Positions 28,136 to 37,016 of a stretch of 64,000 nucleotides of DNA are shown here, piece after piece (position 1 is the stretch's first letter; each line of letters opens with the position of its first letter). The stretch is taken from positions 1-64,000 of the IMG/VR virus record IMGVR_UViG_3300027805_000008. The stretch is one strand, 5' to 3'. The position numbers were made by a program, and so were the translations under genes. The notes under the pieces were generated by a model. That model was not told where the DNA came from, did not search any database, and saw nothing but the letters and a program-made list of their open reading frames with translations. Source of the stretch: a virus.

Positions 28136-29718
28136 TGATTAGATACGAAGAAGATAATGATTCTCAAGATATAGCAATATCTAATGTTGCAGACTGGATG
28201 AAGTTTAATACTCCAATGCAATCTACAAGCAATGATCCATTTAAAATTGAAGGCGAAGAGATAGCAAAGGTATCTGGCCTCGGCGCATCATTTAGAAGAA
28301 AAATGAATCGTGATCTTCAAAAGAGATTCCAGGGAATCGAAGGAACAGAGACTCAGCAGAACTTACTTGCACAAGCAATTACTGGATATGCAATGTTTGA
28401 TCTTATCGAGCCTCCATATAATTTAGATTATCTTTCAACTATTTATGAAATTTCACCATACAACTATGCAGCAATTAATGCAAAGGTTTCAAATATTGTT
28501 GGCCTAGGCCACGATTTTGTTGAGACAAGAAAAACACAAGAAGCATTTGATAATATAACAGATGATAAATCACTAGATCGTGCACGTAGAAAATTAAATA
28601 GACTTCGTCAAGATTTATATGATTGGCTAGAAGAGTGCAATGAAGAGGAAACGTTTACAGAAACATTGATTAAAGCCTATACAGATGTAGAGGCAACAGG
28701 AAATGGCTATATTGAAATAGGCAGAACATCAGCTGGAAAGATTGGCTATATCGGACATATACCAGCAAAGACAATGCGTGTTCGCCGCCTTCGTGATGGA
28801 TTTATTCAATTGCTATACGGTAAGGCTGTATTTTTCCGTAACTTTGGAGATCAAGAAACAGAGAATCCAATTGCAGGCGGACTAGATAGACCAAATGAAA
28901 TTATTCACCTTAAGAAGTACACCCCAACGAATAACTATTACGGAATCCCAGATATCGTTGCTTCATCAAACGCTATGGCTGGTAACGAGTTTGCTGGCAA
29001 GTATAACCTTGACTATTTTGAAAATAAGGCTGTCCCTAGATATATTATTACAGTAAAGGGAGCAAAGCTTTCTACAGAGTCAGAGCGCAAATTGCTTGAA
29101 TTTTTTCAGGTTGGCCTAAGAGGTAAGAATCACAGATCTTTATATATTCCACTTCCACCAGATTCACCAGACTCAAAGGTTGAGTTTAAGATGGAGCCAA
29201 TTGAGGCAGGAACTCAAGAGTCTTCATTTAACGTATATCGTAAATCTAATAGAGACGAAATTCTTTTATCTCATCGTGTCCCAATTAATAAAATCGGAAC
29301 TCCTGAAGGAGTTAATTTGGCAGTGGCAAGAGATGCAGATAAAACATTTAGAGAGCAAGTTTGTCGTCCAGCTCAAATGAATTTAGAGAAAAAATTGAAT
29401 AAAATTATTGAAGAAATGACAGATGCCCTTCTTCTTAAATTTAATGAGCTTACTTTGACCGACGAGGATACTCGCTCAAAAATTGATGAAAGATATTTAA
29501 GAATGCAGGTACTTACCCCTAATGAGGTTAGAATTAGAATGGGAATGGTTCCTCTAGATGGTGGAGATAAAGTTGTTGAATTGAAGCCACAGCAGCAAGC
29601 AGAGGTTAGGGCACAGGCAGGAAAAACCAGAAATAGAGACTCCGAAAGGTCTGCAAATTCACCAGATATTTCAGGGGAGGGTAGAAATACCCAAGGCGAC
29701 GGAAGGCAAGTCGACTAG
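28135..29718 (+). CDS. Portal protein
   Basis: 527 aa with the phage portal fold (Phage_portal, PBSX/HK97-like): EPPYNLDYLSTIYEISPYN and AAINAKVSNIVGLG at the N-terminus, NEIIHLKKYTPTNNYYGIP in the clip region, and ARDADKTFREQVCRPAQ near the wing. A dodecameric ring at one capsid vertex is expected. The last about 40 residues are hydrophilic and probably disordered. The gene starts the head module without an adjacent terminase. Confidence 0.85.
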   Translation: MIRYEEDNDSQDIAISNVADWMKFNTPMQSTSNDPFKIEGEEIAKVSGLGASFRRKMNRDLQKRFQGIEGTETQQNLLAQAITGYAMFDLIEPPYNLDYLSTIYEISPYNYAAINAKVSNIVGLGHDFVETRKTQEAFDNITDDKSLDRARRKLNRLRQDLYDWLEECNEEETFTETLIKAYTDVEATGNGYIEIGRTSAGKIGYIGHIPAKTMRVRRLRDGFIQLLYGKAVFFRNFGDQETENPIAGGLDRPNEIIHLKKYTPTNNYYGIPDIVASSNAMAGNEFAGKYNLDYFENKAVPRYIITVKGAKLSTESERKLLEFFQVGLRGKNHRSLYIPLPPDSPDSKVEFKMEPIEAGTQESSFNVYRKSNRDEILLSHRVPINKIGTPEGVNLAVARDADKTFREQVCRPAQMNLEKKLNKIIEEMTDALLLKFNELTLTDEDTRSKIDERYLRMQVLTPNEVRIRMGMVPLDGGDKVVELKPQQQAEVRAQAGKTRNRDSERSANSPDISGEGRNTQGDGRQVD

Positions 29719-29771
29719 CCCTACTCAACCATTATTTGCCTTATATACAATAACGTTATAAAATTAAGCAT

Positions 29772-31100
29772 ATGAATATTGAGAAATCTCTTTGGTCTTC
29801 GCATGGCGACAACATTACGTTGTCCGTGCCTTTTACCAAAGTTAACCGTGAAAAAAGAACAGTCTCAGGATTTGCAACTCTAGATAATCTTGACCAGACT
29901 GGTGACGTTGTTACTGCAGATGCAAGCATTAAAGCGTTTGAAAATTTTCGTGGAAATATTCGTGAGATGCATGGATCAAATGCAGTTGGCAAAATGGTTT
30001 CATTTAAGCCAGAAACATTTTATGATCCTACTACAAAAGAATTTTATAATGGAGTGTATGTTGATGCATACATCTCAAAGGGCGCACAGGATACTTGGGA
30101 AAAGATTCTTGATGGAACTTTAGCAGGATTTTCAATTGGCGGAAAGATTATAGATTCAGAAAACGAAGTTAACAAGTCAACTGGTAAGCCAGTTAGATTT
30201 ATTAAAGAATACTCATTGATGGAGCTATCAGTAGTTGATTCTCCAGCAAACGAGCTATGCAACATTTTGTCTGTTCAAAAAATGAACGGTCAGCTAGTAT
30301 TTAAAGGAATGGCAACAGAAGTTGTAGCAGAAAATATTTTTTATTGTGCAGATAGCGATTCGGTATTTGTATCAACAGAATCATCATATGATTCTCCAGT
30401 TACAGGTAAGCCTGCGACACTAATTGGGTGGGTTGAATCAAACGATGTTAACAAAGCAAAAGAGATAGATAAGATTCTTGATTTACATAAAAAGTCAAGA
30501 TTGTCGATGCCTGAAACACAAATTGCAAAACAGGCAGACATAGAAGGAGGTAAAGAAGTGTCAGATAATACAGAAAACGTAGTTGCAGAAGATGCAGTAG
30601 CACCAGAAGCAGCCGTAGAAGACACAGCAGTAGATGCTCCCGTTGAGGAAGCACCAGCTGTTGAAGAAGCTCCTGCAGATGCAGTAGCAGACGCTTCTGC
30701 CGAAACTCTAGAAAAAGCAGCCGACGTATCAGAAGTTATGGTTGATGAACCTGATTTTGCAAAGATGCTTGGCGATCTTAAAGGCTTTTTCTCAGAAACA
30801 CTAAATAAGGCTTCAGAAGCAAATGCTGCTCAAGTTTCAGCTATTAAAGAAACAGTTGAAACATTTAGCAAGAGCGTTGATGGCCGTATTTCAGAATTGG
30901 CAGAACAGCATACAGCACTTTCAAAGGCTGTAGAAGATATCAAGAACACGATTGATGGCGTAGAAAAGCGTGTCGATGCAGTAGAATCAGAGACTGCAAT
31001 TAAGAAGTCCTCGGACCTTGGCGGGTCTCAGGAAGTAACAATCAAAAAATCAAAGTGGAACGGTTCTTTCCTCGGTTCCGTAAATGAAATTTTTAACTAA
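29772..31100 (+). CDS. Prohead protease fused to a scaffold-like domain (442 aa)
   Basis: Residues 1-170 are the HK97-type prohead serine protease: REMHGSNAVGK (H67) and LAGFSIGG (S121) supply catalytic residues, and LMELSVVDSPANE the family block. Residues about 245-430 are acidic, Ala/Val-rich, then coiled-coil (EDIKNTIDGVEKRVDAVESE), as expected for scaffolding. The C-terminal piece would be cleaved during maturation. TATAAA lies nine bases before the ATG. Confidence 0.85.
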   Translation: MNIEKSLWSSHGDNITLSVPFTKVNREKRTVSGFATLDNLDQTGDVVTADASIKAFENFRGNIREMHGSNAVGKMVSFKPETFYDPTTKEFYNGVYVDAYISKGAQDTWEKILDGTLAGFSIGGKIIDSENEVNKSTGKPVRFIKEYSLMELSVVDSPANELCNILSVQKMNGQLVFKGMATEVVAENIFYCADSDSVFVSTESSYDSPVTGKPATLIGWVESNDVNKAKEIDKILDLHKKSRLSMPETQIAKQADIEGGKEVSDNTENVVAEDAVAPEAAVEDTAVDAPVEEAPAVEEAPADAVADASAETLEKAADVSEVMVDEPDFAKMLGDLKGFFSETLNKASEANAAQVSAIKETVETFSKSVDGRISELAEQHTALSKAVEDIKNTIDGVEKRVDAVESETAIKKSSDLGGSQEVTIKKSKWNGSFLGSVNEIFN

Positions 31101-31122
31101 AAAAGGTAGGTGAAAATATAAA

Positions 31123-32175
31123 ATGAGTAATGAACTATTAGAAAAGACTATTGCTGCAGGTACAACTGCAACAGGTACTTTTGCTTCCACTACAGGTGGA
31201 ACAGGCGTACACCGTGCATCCGAAAACGGAAACGGTGGTCTACTAAACGCAGAACAGTCAGCTCGCTTCCTAGACTACATGTTCGATGCTACCGTAATTG
31301 GTAAAGTCGCACGTACCGTCCGAATGAGAGCAGATACTACTGAGATTGATCGTATGTCAGTTGGCGAGAAGCTTATGAAGCTTGCTACTGAAGGAGACGA
31401 CACAGCAGGTAACAGCGCTGTCACTTTCTCGAAGATCTCTCTTACAACAAAGAAGCTTCGTCTAGATTGGGAGCTTTCAACAGAATCTCTAGAAGATAAT
31501 ATTGAAGGTGCTGATCTCGAAGATCATATTGCCAGAATGATGGCAACACAAGCAGGTAACGATATTGAAGATGTAATCCTTAATGGAAATACATCACTAT
31601 CATCAGATAACCTATATAAGGCATTTGATGGTGTTGTAAAGAAGGCTAAGGCTAACGGTCACGTTGTCGATGCTGCTGGTGCAGGAGTTTCTCGTGCTGT
31701 ATTCAATTCAGCTCTTAAGGCTCTTCCACGTAAGTACAAGCAACGTCGTGCAGACCTTCGCTTCTTGGCAGGTTCAAACCTAATCCAAGACTTCCTATAT
31801 GCTAACAGCATTGGAACAAACAACACAATTCCACAGGATATCGCTTCAAGCGTAATCCGTGGACAAGGCGTACAGCCTCTAGGTGGTCCAGCAGGTTATG
31901 TGGCTCCATTCGCATTTGGTATTCCAATTGTCGAAGTTCCACTACTTCCTGAAGCACAAGATGGCGATTACACAGGTGAGACTGGTAATCACGGAGATAT
32001 CCACTTGACATTCCCAAATAACGTAGTTATTGGTATCAAGCGTGATGTAACTGTTTACCGTTTCTTCTGGCCACGTAAGGACTCAATTGAGTACACAATG
32101 TATACTCGTGTTGGCGTCCAGATCGAGCAAGCAGACGCTTGGGTCGTTGTAAAGAACGTTAAGGTCGCTTCCTAA
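31123..32175 (+). CDS. Major capsid protein, HK97-like (350 aa)
   Basis: RMRADTTEIDRMSVGEK, LDWELSTESLEDNIEGADLE and ARMMATQAGNDIEDVILNG are typical of the HK97-fold capsid. The E-loop and spine-helix order fits. VIGIKRDVTVYRFFWP gives the C-terminal A-domain. A rich AAAAGGTAGGTG ribosome site and a strong downstream terminator fit a highly expressed gene. Confidence 0.9.
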   Translation: MSNELLEKTIAAGTTATGTFASTTGGTGVHRASENGNGGLLNAEQSARFLDYMFDATVIGKVARTVRMRADTTEIDRMSVGEKLMKLATEGDDTAGNSAVTFSKISLTTKKLRLDWELSTESLEDNIEGADLEDHIARMMATQAGNDIEDVILNGNTSLSSDNLYKAFDGVVKKAKANGHVVDAAGAGVSRAVFNSALKALPRKYKQRRADLRFLAGSNLIQDFLYANSIGTNNTIPQDIASSVIRGQGVQPLGGPAGYVAPFAFGIPIVEVPLLPEAQDGDYTGETGNHGDIHLTFPNNVVIGIKRDVTVYRFFWPRKDSIEYTMYTRVGVQIEQADAWVVVKNVKVAS

Positions 32176-32199
32176 TTACTAGGATTTAGATCCCAGAAT

Positions 32200-32230
32200 A
32201 GCCCCCTAAATTAATTTTTGGGGGGCTTTT
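32200..32230 (+). terminator. Terminator after the capsid gene
   Basis: AGCCCCC/GGGGGGCT stem followed by TTTTCATTTT. A new TGC-TATAAT extended -10 lies 20 bases downstream. Confidence 0.85.
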
Positions 32231-32249
32231 CATTTTAATTTACTAATGC

Positions 32250-32255
32250 TATAAT
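32250..32255 (+). promoter_or_regulatory. Extended -10 promoter for the neck operon
   Basis: TGC-TATAAT, lacking the TGTCAGT box of the early promoters. It likely drives genes from 32283 onward. Confidence 0.5.
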
Positions 32256-32282
32256 TGTTTAGAGTAGAAATAGGAGATTTAT

Positions 32283-32684
32283 ATGTCATTTGAGACATTA
32301 AAGGTATCTGAGTTAAAAAAGATTGCAGAAGATTTTGCAGTTGATACAGATGGGCTAAAAAATAAAGCCGATGTTATTGCGGCCCTCGCAGAAGAAGGCG
32401 TAACTTGGTCTGTATATAACAAGACCATTGAAAAGATGGAAGAAGACGCAGAAGATATGTCAGTAGAAGTCTTGCCAAAGTTTGATCCAAAGGCGGAGCA
32501 GCCAGAGAATACAGTGCTAGTTAGAATGACTAGAGCTAATTTTAGATACGATATACTAGGATTTACATTTACAAAAGATCATCCTTTCGTAGCAATGCAT
32601 AAAGATGATGCTCAAAAAATTTTTGATAAGGAGGAGGGCTTTAGATTAGCAACTCCAAAGGAAGTCCAGGAGTACTACAACTAA
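32283..32684 (+). CDS. HeH/SAP-domain head protein (133 aa)
   Basis: LKVSELKKIAEDFAVDTDGL followed by NKADVIAALAEEGV (residues 6-40) is the HeH/SAP helix-extension-helix. The C-terminal part is globular (RMTRANFRYDILGFTF). Such proteins lie beside the capsid gene in actinophages. A role in capsid decoration or DNA contact is inferred. Confidence 0.6.
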   Translation: MSFETLKVSELKKIAEDFAVDTDGLKNKADVIAALAEEGVTWSVYNKTIEKMEEDAEDMSVEVLPKFDPKAEQPENTVLVRMTRANFRYDILGFTFTKDHPFVAMHKDDAQKIFDKEEGFRLATPKEVQEYYN

Positions 32685-32698
32685 TCTACGCCTTTTAA

Positions 32699-33679
32699 AT
32701 GGCAGAGATATTAATAAATTCACAGTCCCCAATAACACATAATGTTTTTTGGAATGGGGATATAGTAGAACCAAGCTCGCTTCCAGTAGTAAAATTATTT
32801 GATGTTACTACTGATCCAGCAATTAGTCCTGCCATCAACCCTACACAAATTCTTGCAGTTCTTAATTCTATTGCAGACGAAAATAATCCTGGCTCATATA
32901 TAGTATATATACCGTATTCTTATACTAGCAGAAATAGAACTTTAAGACTTCAGTGGGAATATCAGGTTAATGGTACAAACGTTGCAAGGGCAGACGAGGT
33001 TTTTGTAGTAACCCCTTATGTAGACTTTAATCATGTTCAAGATTTGGGATTTAGCACTGACTCATCTGATCCAAATTATAAATCATATAAAGAATTGATT
33101 AAAGCAGAAAAGTATGCAAGAAAACAAATAGAGCAGCATACTGGCCAAAAGTTTTACCTGTACGATGATGTTGCTGTAGCTTATGGACATGGCTCAGACA
33201 TACTGCCACTTTCCTCAAAAATTTATCAAATTCATGAGCTTTATGCCCAAGACATTTTGTTATTAGACAATATTAATGAAATTAATAACTGGAACTATCC
33301 AGTTGAAATTTCAGAAAGCGGATATGGAATAAAGATTAATAGGGCTGGGCTATTAGACAATACTGTATACACTGCAAATGGGATGGTTCCTCCAAGCATT
33401 AATGATTCTTCTGGAGTATTCCAGTCTGGAGTCACATATAAAATTCAGGGAAGATTTGGCTGGGAAAAAGTTCCAGACAACGTTGAGCTTGCCGCAATAG
33501 AGCTTATGAAAGACTATTTCTCTAAGGACACAATGTGGAGAAATAAGTATGTCAAAACAATATCTACATTCGATTGGGATTTTGAATATACTGGAGATGC
33601 ATATACTGGTACAGGAAATGCATATGCCGACAGCCTATTGGCAGATTATGTCTTAACAACAAAAGTAGAGATTATATAA
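32699..33679 (+). CDS. Head-to-tail connector / adaptor protein (326 aa)
   Basis: The middle (KSYKELIKAEKYARKQIEQHTGQKFY) is the helical gp6/gp15-like connector signature. N-terminal beta strands and C-terminal ELAAIELMKDYFSKDTMWRNKY follow. It probably binds the portal as a ring of 12. The order after the capsid gene and before the stopper supports the call. Confidence 0.7.
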   Translation: MAEILINSQSPITHNVFWNGDIVEPSSLPVVKLFDVTTDPAISPAINPTQILAVLNSIADENNPGSYIVYIPYSYTSRNRTLRLQWEYQVNGTNVARADEVFVVTPYVDFNHVQDLGFSTDSSDPNYKSYKELIKAEKYARKQIEQHTGQKFYLYDDVAVAYGHGSDILPLSSKIYQIHELYAQDILLLDNINEINNWNYPVEISESGYGIKINRAGLLDNTVYTANGMVPPSINDSSGVFQSGVTYKIQGRFGWEKVPDNVELAAIELMKDYFSKDTMWRNKYVKTISTFDWDFEYTGDAYTGTGNAYADSLLADYVLTTKVEII

Positions 33680-34107
33680 TGAATAGCATCGTAGACTCTG
33701 TCTTGTCTATGAATTTAGATGTTTATAGGCAATATGAAATTCAAGATCCAGATACTGGTGCAATCGTAAGAGAATGGAATTACTATAAAACTATTCCATG
33801 TCATGCCAAAGGAGTTATTAGCAATTCAGCTACAACTCGTTCTAGCGACAAGCAAATATTTTCAAATAAATATTTAAATGATCAAATTATTCAAGTAAGA
33901 ACTGCAGAAAAATTAACAGCAAGAGAAAAAGTAACAAATATAAGAGATGTTGAAGGAAACACTATTTGGAATGAAATTAATTATCCAAATGAAACTCCTA
34001 CAGTATTTGAGGTAATGGGAACTACACCAATTACAGACCCATTTGGCCGTGTTATAGCCTATAACTCATCAATGAAGAGATCGGAGAACCAGCAAATTGG
34101 ACAATAG
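33679..34107 (+). CDS. Head-closure / stopper protein (142 aa)
   Basis: LDVYRQYEIQDPDTGAIVREW and CHAKGVISNSATTRSSDKQIF resemble gp16/stopper-like proteins at the neck. The gene is coupled to the adaptor by a one-base overlap and precedes the tail-completion proteins in the standard order. Assignment is mainly positional. Confidence 0.55.
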   Translation: MNSIVDSVLSMNLDVYRQYEIQDPDTGAIVREWNYYKTIPCHAKGVISNSATTRSSDKQIFSNKYLNDQIIQVRTAEKLTAREKVTNIRDVEGNTIWNEINYPNETPTVFEVMGTTPITDPFGRVIAYNSSMKRSENQQIGQ

Positions 34108-34879
34108 CGGATTACTGGTTCAAGCATCAAGCGGACTCGAAAGAATGATGTATGCAAATCAAAATGGGCCACTGAAGGATAGCACTGTATCTCAAATATC
34201 CGCATTTGTGTATTATGAAGCAGCTGTAATATCTAAGCTTACAACAAATGCTCAGTTTAAAGCAGCATTTACAAAAATTATGTTTGATCAAATAGAGTCA
34301 GATTTTGGCAACTACATAGATGCTCTGGCAAGATCAAAACCAAAATCTTTACATCATGTTTATGAATGGAAAAAGGCTGGTAATAAATCAGCAAGGCTTT
34401 TTAAATTAAATAAAGTTTCTGAAGATGGACTCTCGTTTAAAATCAACTACACCTTGCTACCATCAAAATCTTTAGTACCATCAAATAATAGTAAGCGTCG
34501 TCATGTTTTTGCAAATAAAGCTGCTGTTATGGAAGAAGGCAAGCCTTTGGTTATTAGACCTAAAAATTCAGAGCGCCTAGTTTTTGAATATGAGGGAGAG
34601 ACTGTATTTATGCCTAAAGGAAAATCGGTTACAGTTAAAAGACCAGGTGGATCTGGATCAACAAATCAATTTAATTTAGCTCATTCAAGATTCTTCAGCG
34701 GTAGATTAGTTAATGAATCTATTAAGAAGTCTGGATTTCAAAGAATATTTAATTCTAGTATGACCAAAGCATTAAGAGTTCCTTCTGATATAAAGACAGT
34801 TAAGTATTCTTTTTCAGCTAATACTATTAGGTCTCAAGCAGATGCAGCTCTAGCAGCATCATTTGGAGGTGTAATGTGA
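34097..34879 (+). CDS. Tail-completion / neck protein (260 aa)
   Basis: It starts at TTG (MDNSGLLVQASS) overlapping the stopper by 11 bp. Basic in the middle (KPKSLHHVYEWKKAGNKSAR) and with a FVYYEAAVISKLTTNAQF helix, it matches neck proteins between head closure and tail terminator in length and place. No strong family signature is visible. Confidence 0.5.
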   Translation: MDNSGLLVQASSGLERMMYANQNGPLKDSTVSQISAFVYYEAAVISKLTTNAQFKAAFTKIMFDQIESDFGNYIDALARSKPKSLHHVYEWKKAGNKSARLFKLNKVSEDGLSFKINYTLLPSKSLVPSNNSKRRHVFANKAAVMEEGKPLVIRPKNSERLVFEYEGETVFMPKGKSVTVKRPGGSGSTNQFNLAHSRFFSGRLVNESIKKSGFQRIFNSSMTKALRVPSDIKTVKYSFSANTIRSQADAALAASFGGVM

Positions 34880-35388
34880 CAGCAAACTATAAACTAGACG
34901 CAATGCTTGAGCTCAGAAAGTACCTTTGGAAAGAGCTTTATACAAGAAATATTTTTGACGAGGACGATTATTGGAGCGATAATCTAAATGAAAATATAAT
35001 CCCAATAATTCCAGTTCAGCAGGCTGCAGAAATGAATCAGTTCTTGAGCGGCAAGAAGCATATGGTATATGACAAGATAGGAATGTCTTATGAAGACAAC
35101 TGGCTAATTTGTTGCGAGCAGGTCATGTTTACAGTATATTCAACATCTGTGGCTGATATAAATGAGATTAGAAACTATATGACAGACGAGTTTAGAAGAA
35201 TGGACGAGTCTGCTAGGGATATAAATAAATGGGTTGATCTTTCAGATAAGTTTAAATTTCATACATTATGGGTTGCAGACATATCCCCTACTGCCCCATC
35301 TGAAGAATTACAGGGATTCTTCTCCTCGGAAATCATACTCGAGATAAAGTATTCTAGAATTACAGACTCCCAGGGCAGGTTCCTGTAG
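34876..35388 (+). CDS. Tail-terminator-like protein (170 aa)
   Basis: It starts with GTG inside the previous stop region (ATGTGA overlap). MLELRKYLWKELYTRNIFDED and DNWLICCEQVMFTVYST resemble tail-terminator rings. Position between the neck gene and the tail tube supports it. The call is positional. Confidence 0.55.
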   Translation: MTANYKLDAMLELRKYLWKELYTRNIFDEDDYWSDNLNENIIPIIPVQQAAEMNQFLSGKKHMVYDKIGMSYEDNWLICCEQVMFTVYSTSVADINEIRNYMTDEFRRMDESARDINKWVDLSDKFKFHTLWVADISPTAPSEELQGFFSSEIILEIKYSRITDSQGRFL

Positions 35389-35509
35389 GGTTTGCCTTTT
35401 TACCCTCAATGGAATACAATTAGACCAAGAGGAAAGAGGCCTAGCCAGCCAGATTTAATTTTGATTTACAATTTAATAACTCAAGAATTCCAGGAGGTGG
35501 AAACACAAT

Positions 35510-36232
35510 ATGGCACAAAACGCAGGTAATGCTAAAAACATTCTCGTAGGTGCATCTCCGTTGTTTATTTCGAATATCGATTCAACAACATCAGGATACG
35601 CAACATATGAGAACTCAGAGCCAGGTACAACTAATGCAGGAGCATTTGCTACAGGAACATCCTATACAAATACACTTAACGCAATTGAAACTGGTACATT
35701 TTACTACAGAAACGTAGGATTTACAAACAACGGTTTGCAAATTACATATAACCCAACATATGATTCAGTAACAGTGGATCAGCTTCTTGATACAGCTAAG
35801 CTGTTCAAGTCTGCTATGGAGGTTATGATCGCAACTGAAATGTCAGAAGGTACACTAGAAAACGTTCTAGTTATTTTCGGTCAGCCAGACGATCCAACTA
35901 ACAATACCGCAATCTCACAGAATAATACAATTATTTCAACAGGTACAGGTACTTCAAAGAAAGACACACTAGGTATCGCAGCAGGTGCTCTTGGTATTGC
36001 ACCAACAGAGCGTCAGCTCATTGCAGTTGGTCAAGCACCAACTACAGCGGGTGCTCAGACAGAGCGTGTATATTATGCACGTCGTGTTTTGTCAGTGCAG
36101 CAATCAGCTTTCACATTGGCAAGATCAGCCCCAACCACATTCCCAGTAACATTCCGTCTTCTTCCAACCGCTATGAGCGGCTACGAAGGACAAGAGTACG
36201 GTAAGATTATTGACCGTGTATTGGTAGTTTAA
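35510..36232 (+). CDS. Major tail tube protein (240 aa)
   Basis: GFTNNGLQITYNPTYDSVTVD with the insertion TNAGAFATGTSYTNTLNA and SAPTTFPVTFRLLPTAMSGY gives the tail-tube beta sandwich. A strong AGGAGG ribosome site and a downstream terminator fit the abundant tail tube. It is the last gene of the neck unit. Confidence 0.8.
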   Translation: MAQNAGNAKNILVGASPLFISNIDSTTSGYATYENSEPGTTNAGAFATGTSYTNTLNAIETGTFYYRNVGFTNNGLQITYNPTYDSVTVDQLLDTAKLFKSAMEVMIATEMSEGTLENVLVIFGQPDDPTNNTAISQNNTIISTGTGTSKKDTLGIAAGALGIAPTERQLIAVGQAPTTAGAQTERVYYARRVLSVQQSAFTLARSAPTTFPVTFRLLPTAMSGYEGQEYGKIIDRVLVV

Positions 36233-36255
36233 TAATTTAATAATTATTCTACAGG

Positions 36256-36279
36256 GCCCCCAAGAAATTGGGGGCTTTT
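36256..36279 (+). terminator. Terminator after the tail tube gene
   Basis: GCCCCCAA/TTGGGGGC stem with a GAAA loop, followed by TTTTG. Two TATAAT sites follow (36295-36300 and 36307-36312), apparent promoters for the chaperone and tape-measure unit. Confidence 0.8.
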
Positions 36280-36341
36280 GTGGTTGTGTTAGTATATAAT
36301 TTTTAGTATAATGATTTAGACTAGATCCTAGGAGGATTAAA

Positions 36342-36674
36342 TTGGCAACAACAGTATATAGCGTAGAAGAGGTTCAGTTACAAAACGGTCAGACCGTAAA
36401 GCTAAAGCCTCTATCAATTAAAGAACTTCGTAAGTTCATGATAGCAATAAAGAAAACAGCAGAATCTCAAACAGAGGATGAGACATTAAACATCCTAATA
36501 GATGCATGTGCAATTGCACTAGAAAAGCAGCTACCAGAATTAGTAGCGGATAGAGAAGCGTTTGAAGATGCTATCGATGTACCAACTATGAATCGCATTC
36601 TTGAAGTTTGCGGAGGGATTAAGCTTGACGACCCAAACCTACTAGCGGCAGCGGTTCTGGCTGGTCAGAACTAG
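36342..36674 (+). CDS. Tail assembly chaperone, short form (110 aa)
   Basis: It starts at TTG (CTAGGAGGATTAAAT TTG) and reads MATTVYSVEEVQLQNGQTV with IDVPTMNRILEVCGGIKLDD at the end. This is the gpG-like chaperone that coats the tape measure during assembly. It ends at a TAG just after a slippery heptamer at 36632-36638, so most ribosomes stop here and a minority continue into the gpT-like extension. Confidence 0.75.
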   Translation: MATTVYSVEEVQLQNGQTVKLKPLSIKELRKFMIAIKKTAESQTEDETLNILIDACAIALEKQLPELVADREAFEDAIDVPTMNRILEVCGGIKLDDPNLLAAAVLAGQN

Positions 36675-37006
36675 ACTTAGCCGCTTTAGAGGGTGAAATT
36701 TTTTTACTAGGACATTGGAAAAATTACGATGATCTAGAAGAAAATTTATCAATGCCAGAGCTTATAAATACTTTACAGGCTTTAAAGAAAAAAGATCACG
36801 AAGATAAAAAGTTCTTTGCTTCTTTAAAGGGAGTAGAGATAGGTGAATACGAAGATGATAAAAAAGGAGGCCCTAGTTTCGAAGACATTCAGTTGAGAGC
36901 AGCAGGAATAGGTGCAACTAGCAACGATGTTGTTTCGCTACAAGGAAATTTCGCAGCGCAAGCTGGATTTGGAATTGGAGCGGGACTAGGATACTCTAGG
37001 GAGTAG
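36342..37006 (+). CDS. Tail assembly chaperone, -1 frameshift fusion (221 aa)
   Basis: The heptamer C-CCA-AAC (36632-36638) is a classical X-XXY-YYZ slippery site in frame with the upstream chaperone. The -1 frame opens at 36629 and reads on without a stop to 37006, continuing SGSGWSELDLAALEGEIFLLGHWKN (in parts), ELINTLQALKKKDHEDKK and GPSFEDIQLRAAG. The resulting gpG-gpT-like fusion is a hallmark of siphovirus tail assembly. The join is 36342-36638 plus 36638-37006. Confidence 0.8.
36632..36638 (+). other. Programmed -1 frameshift slippery site
   Basis: CCCAAAC in the frame C-CCA-AAC, 12 codons before the short-form stop. Confidence 0.8.
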
Positions 37007-37016
37007 TTTGATATAA

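Noticed and set aside
36752-37006. Separate 84-aa gene after the tail chaperone
   Set aside because: The frame is open upstream to 36629 and continues from the slippery site; no ribosome site precedes 36752, so it is the frameshift extension.
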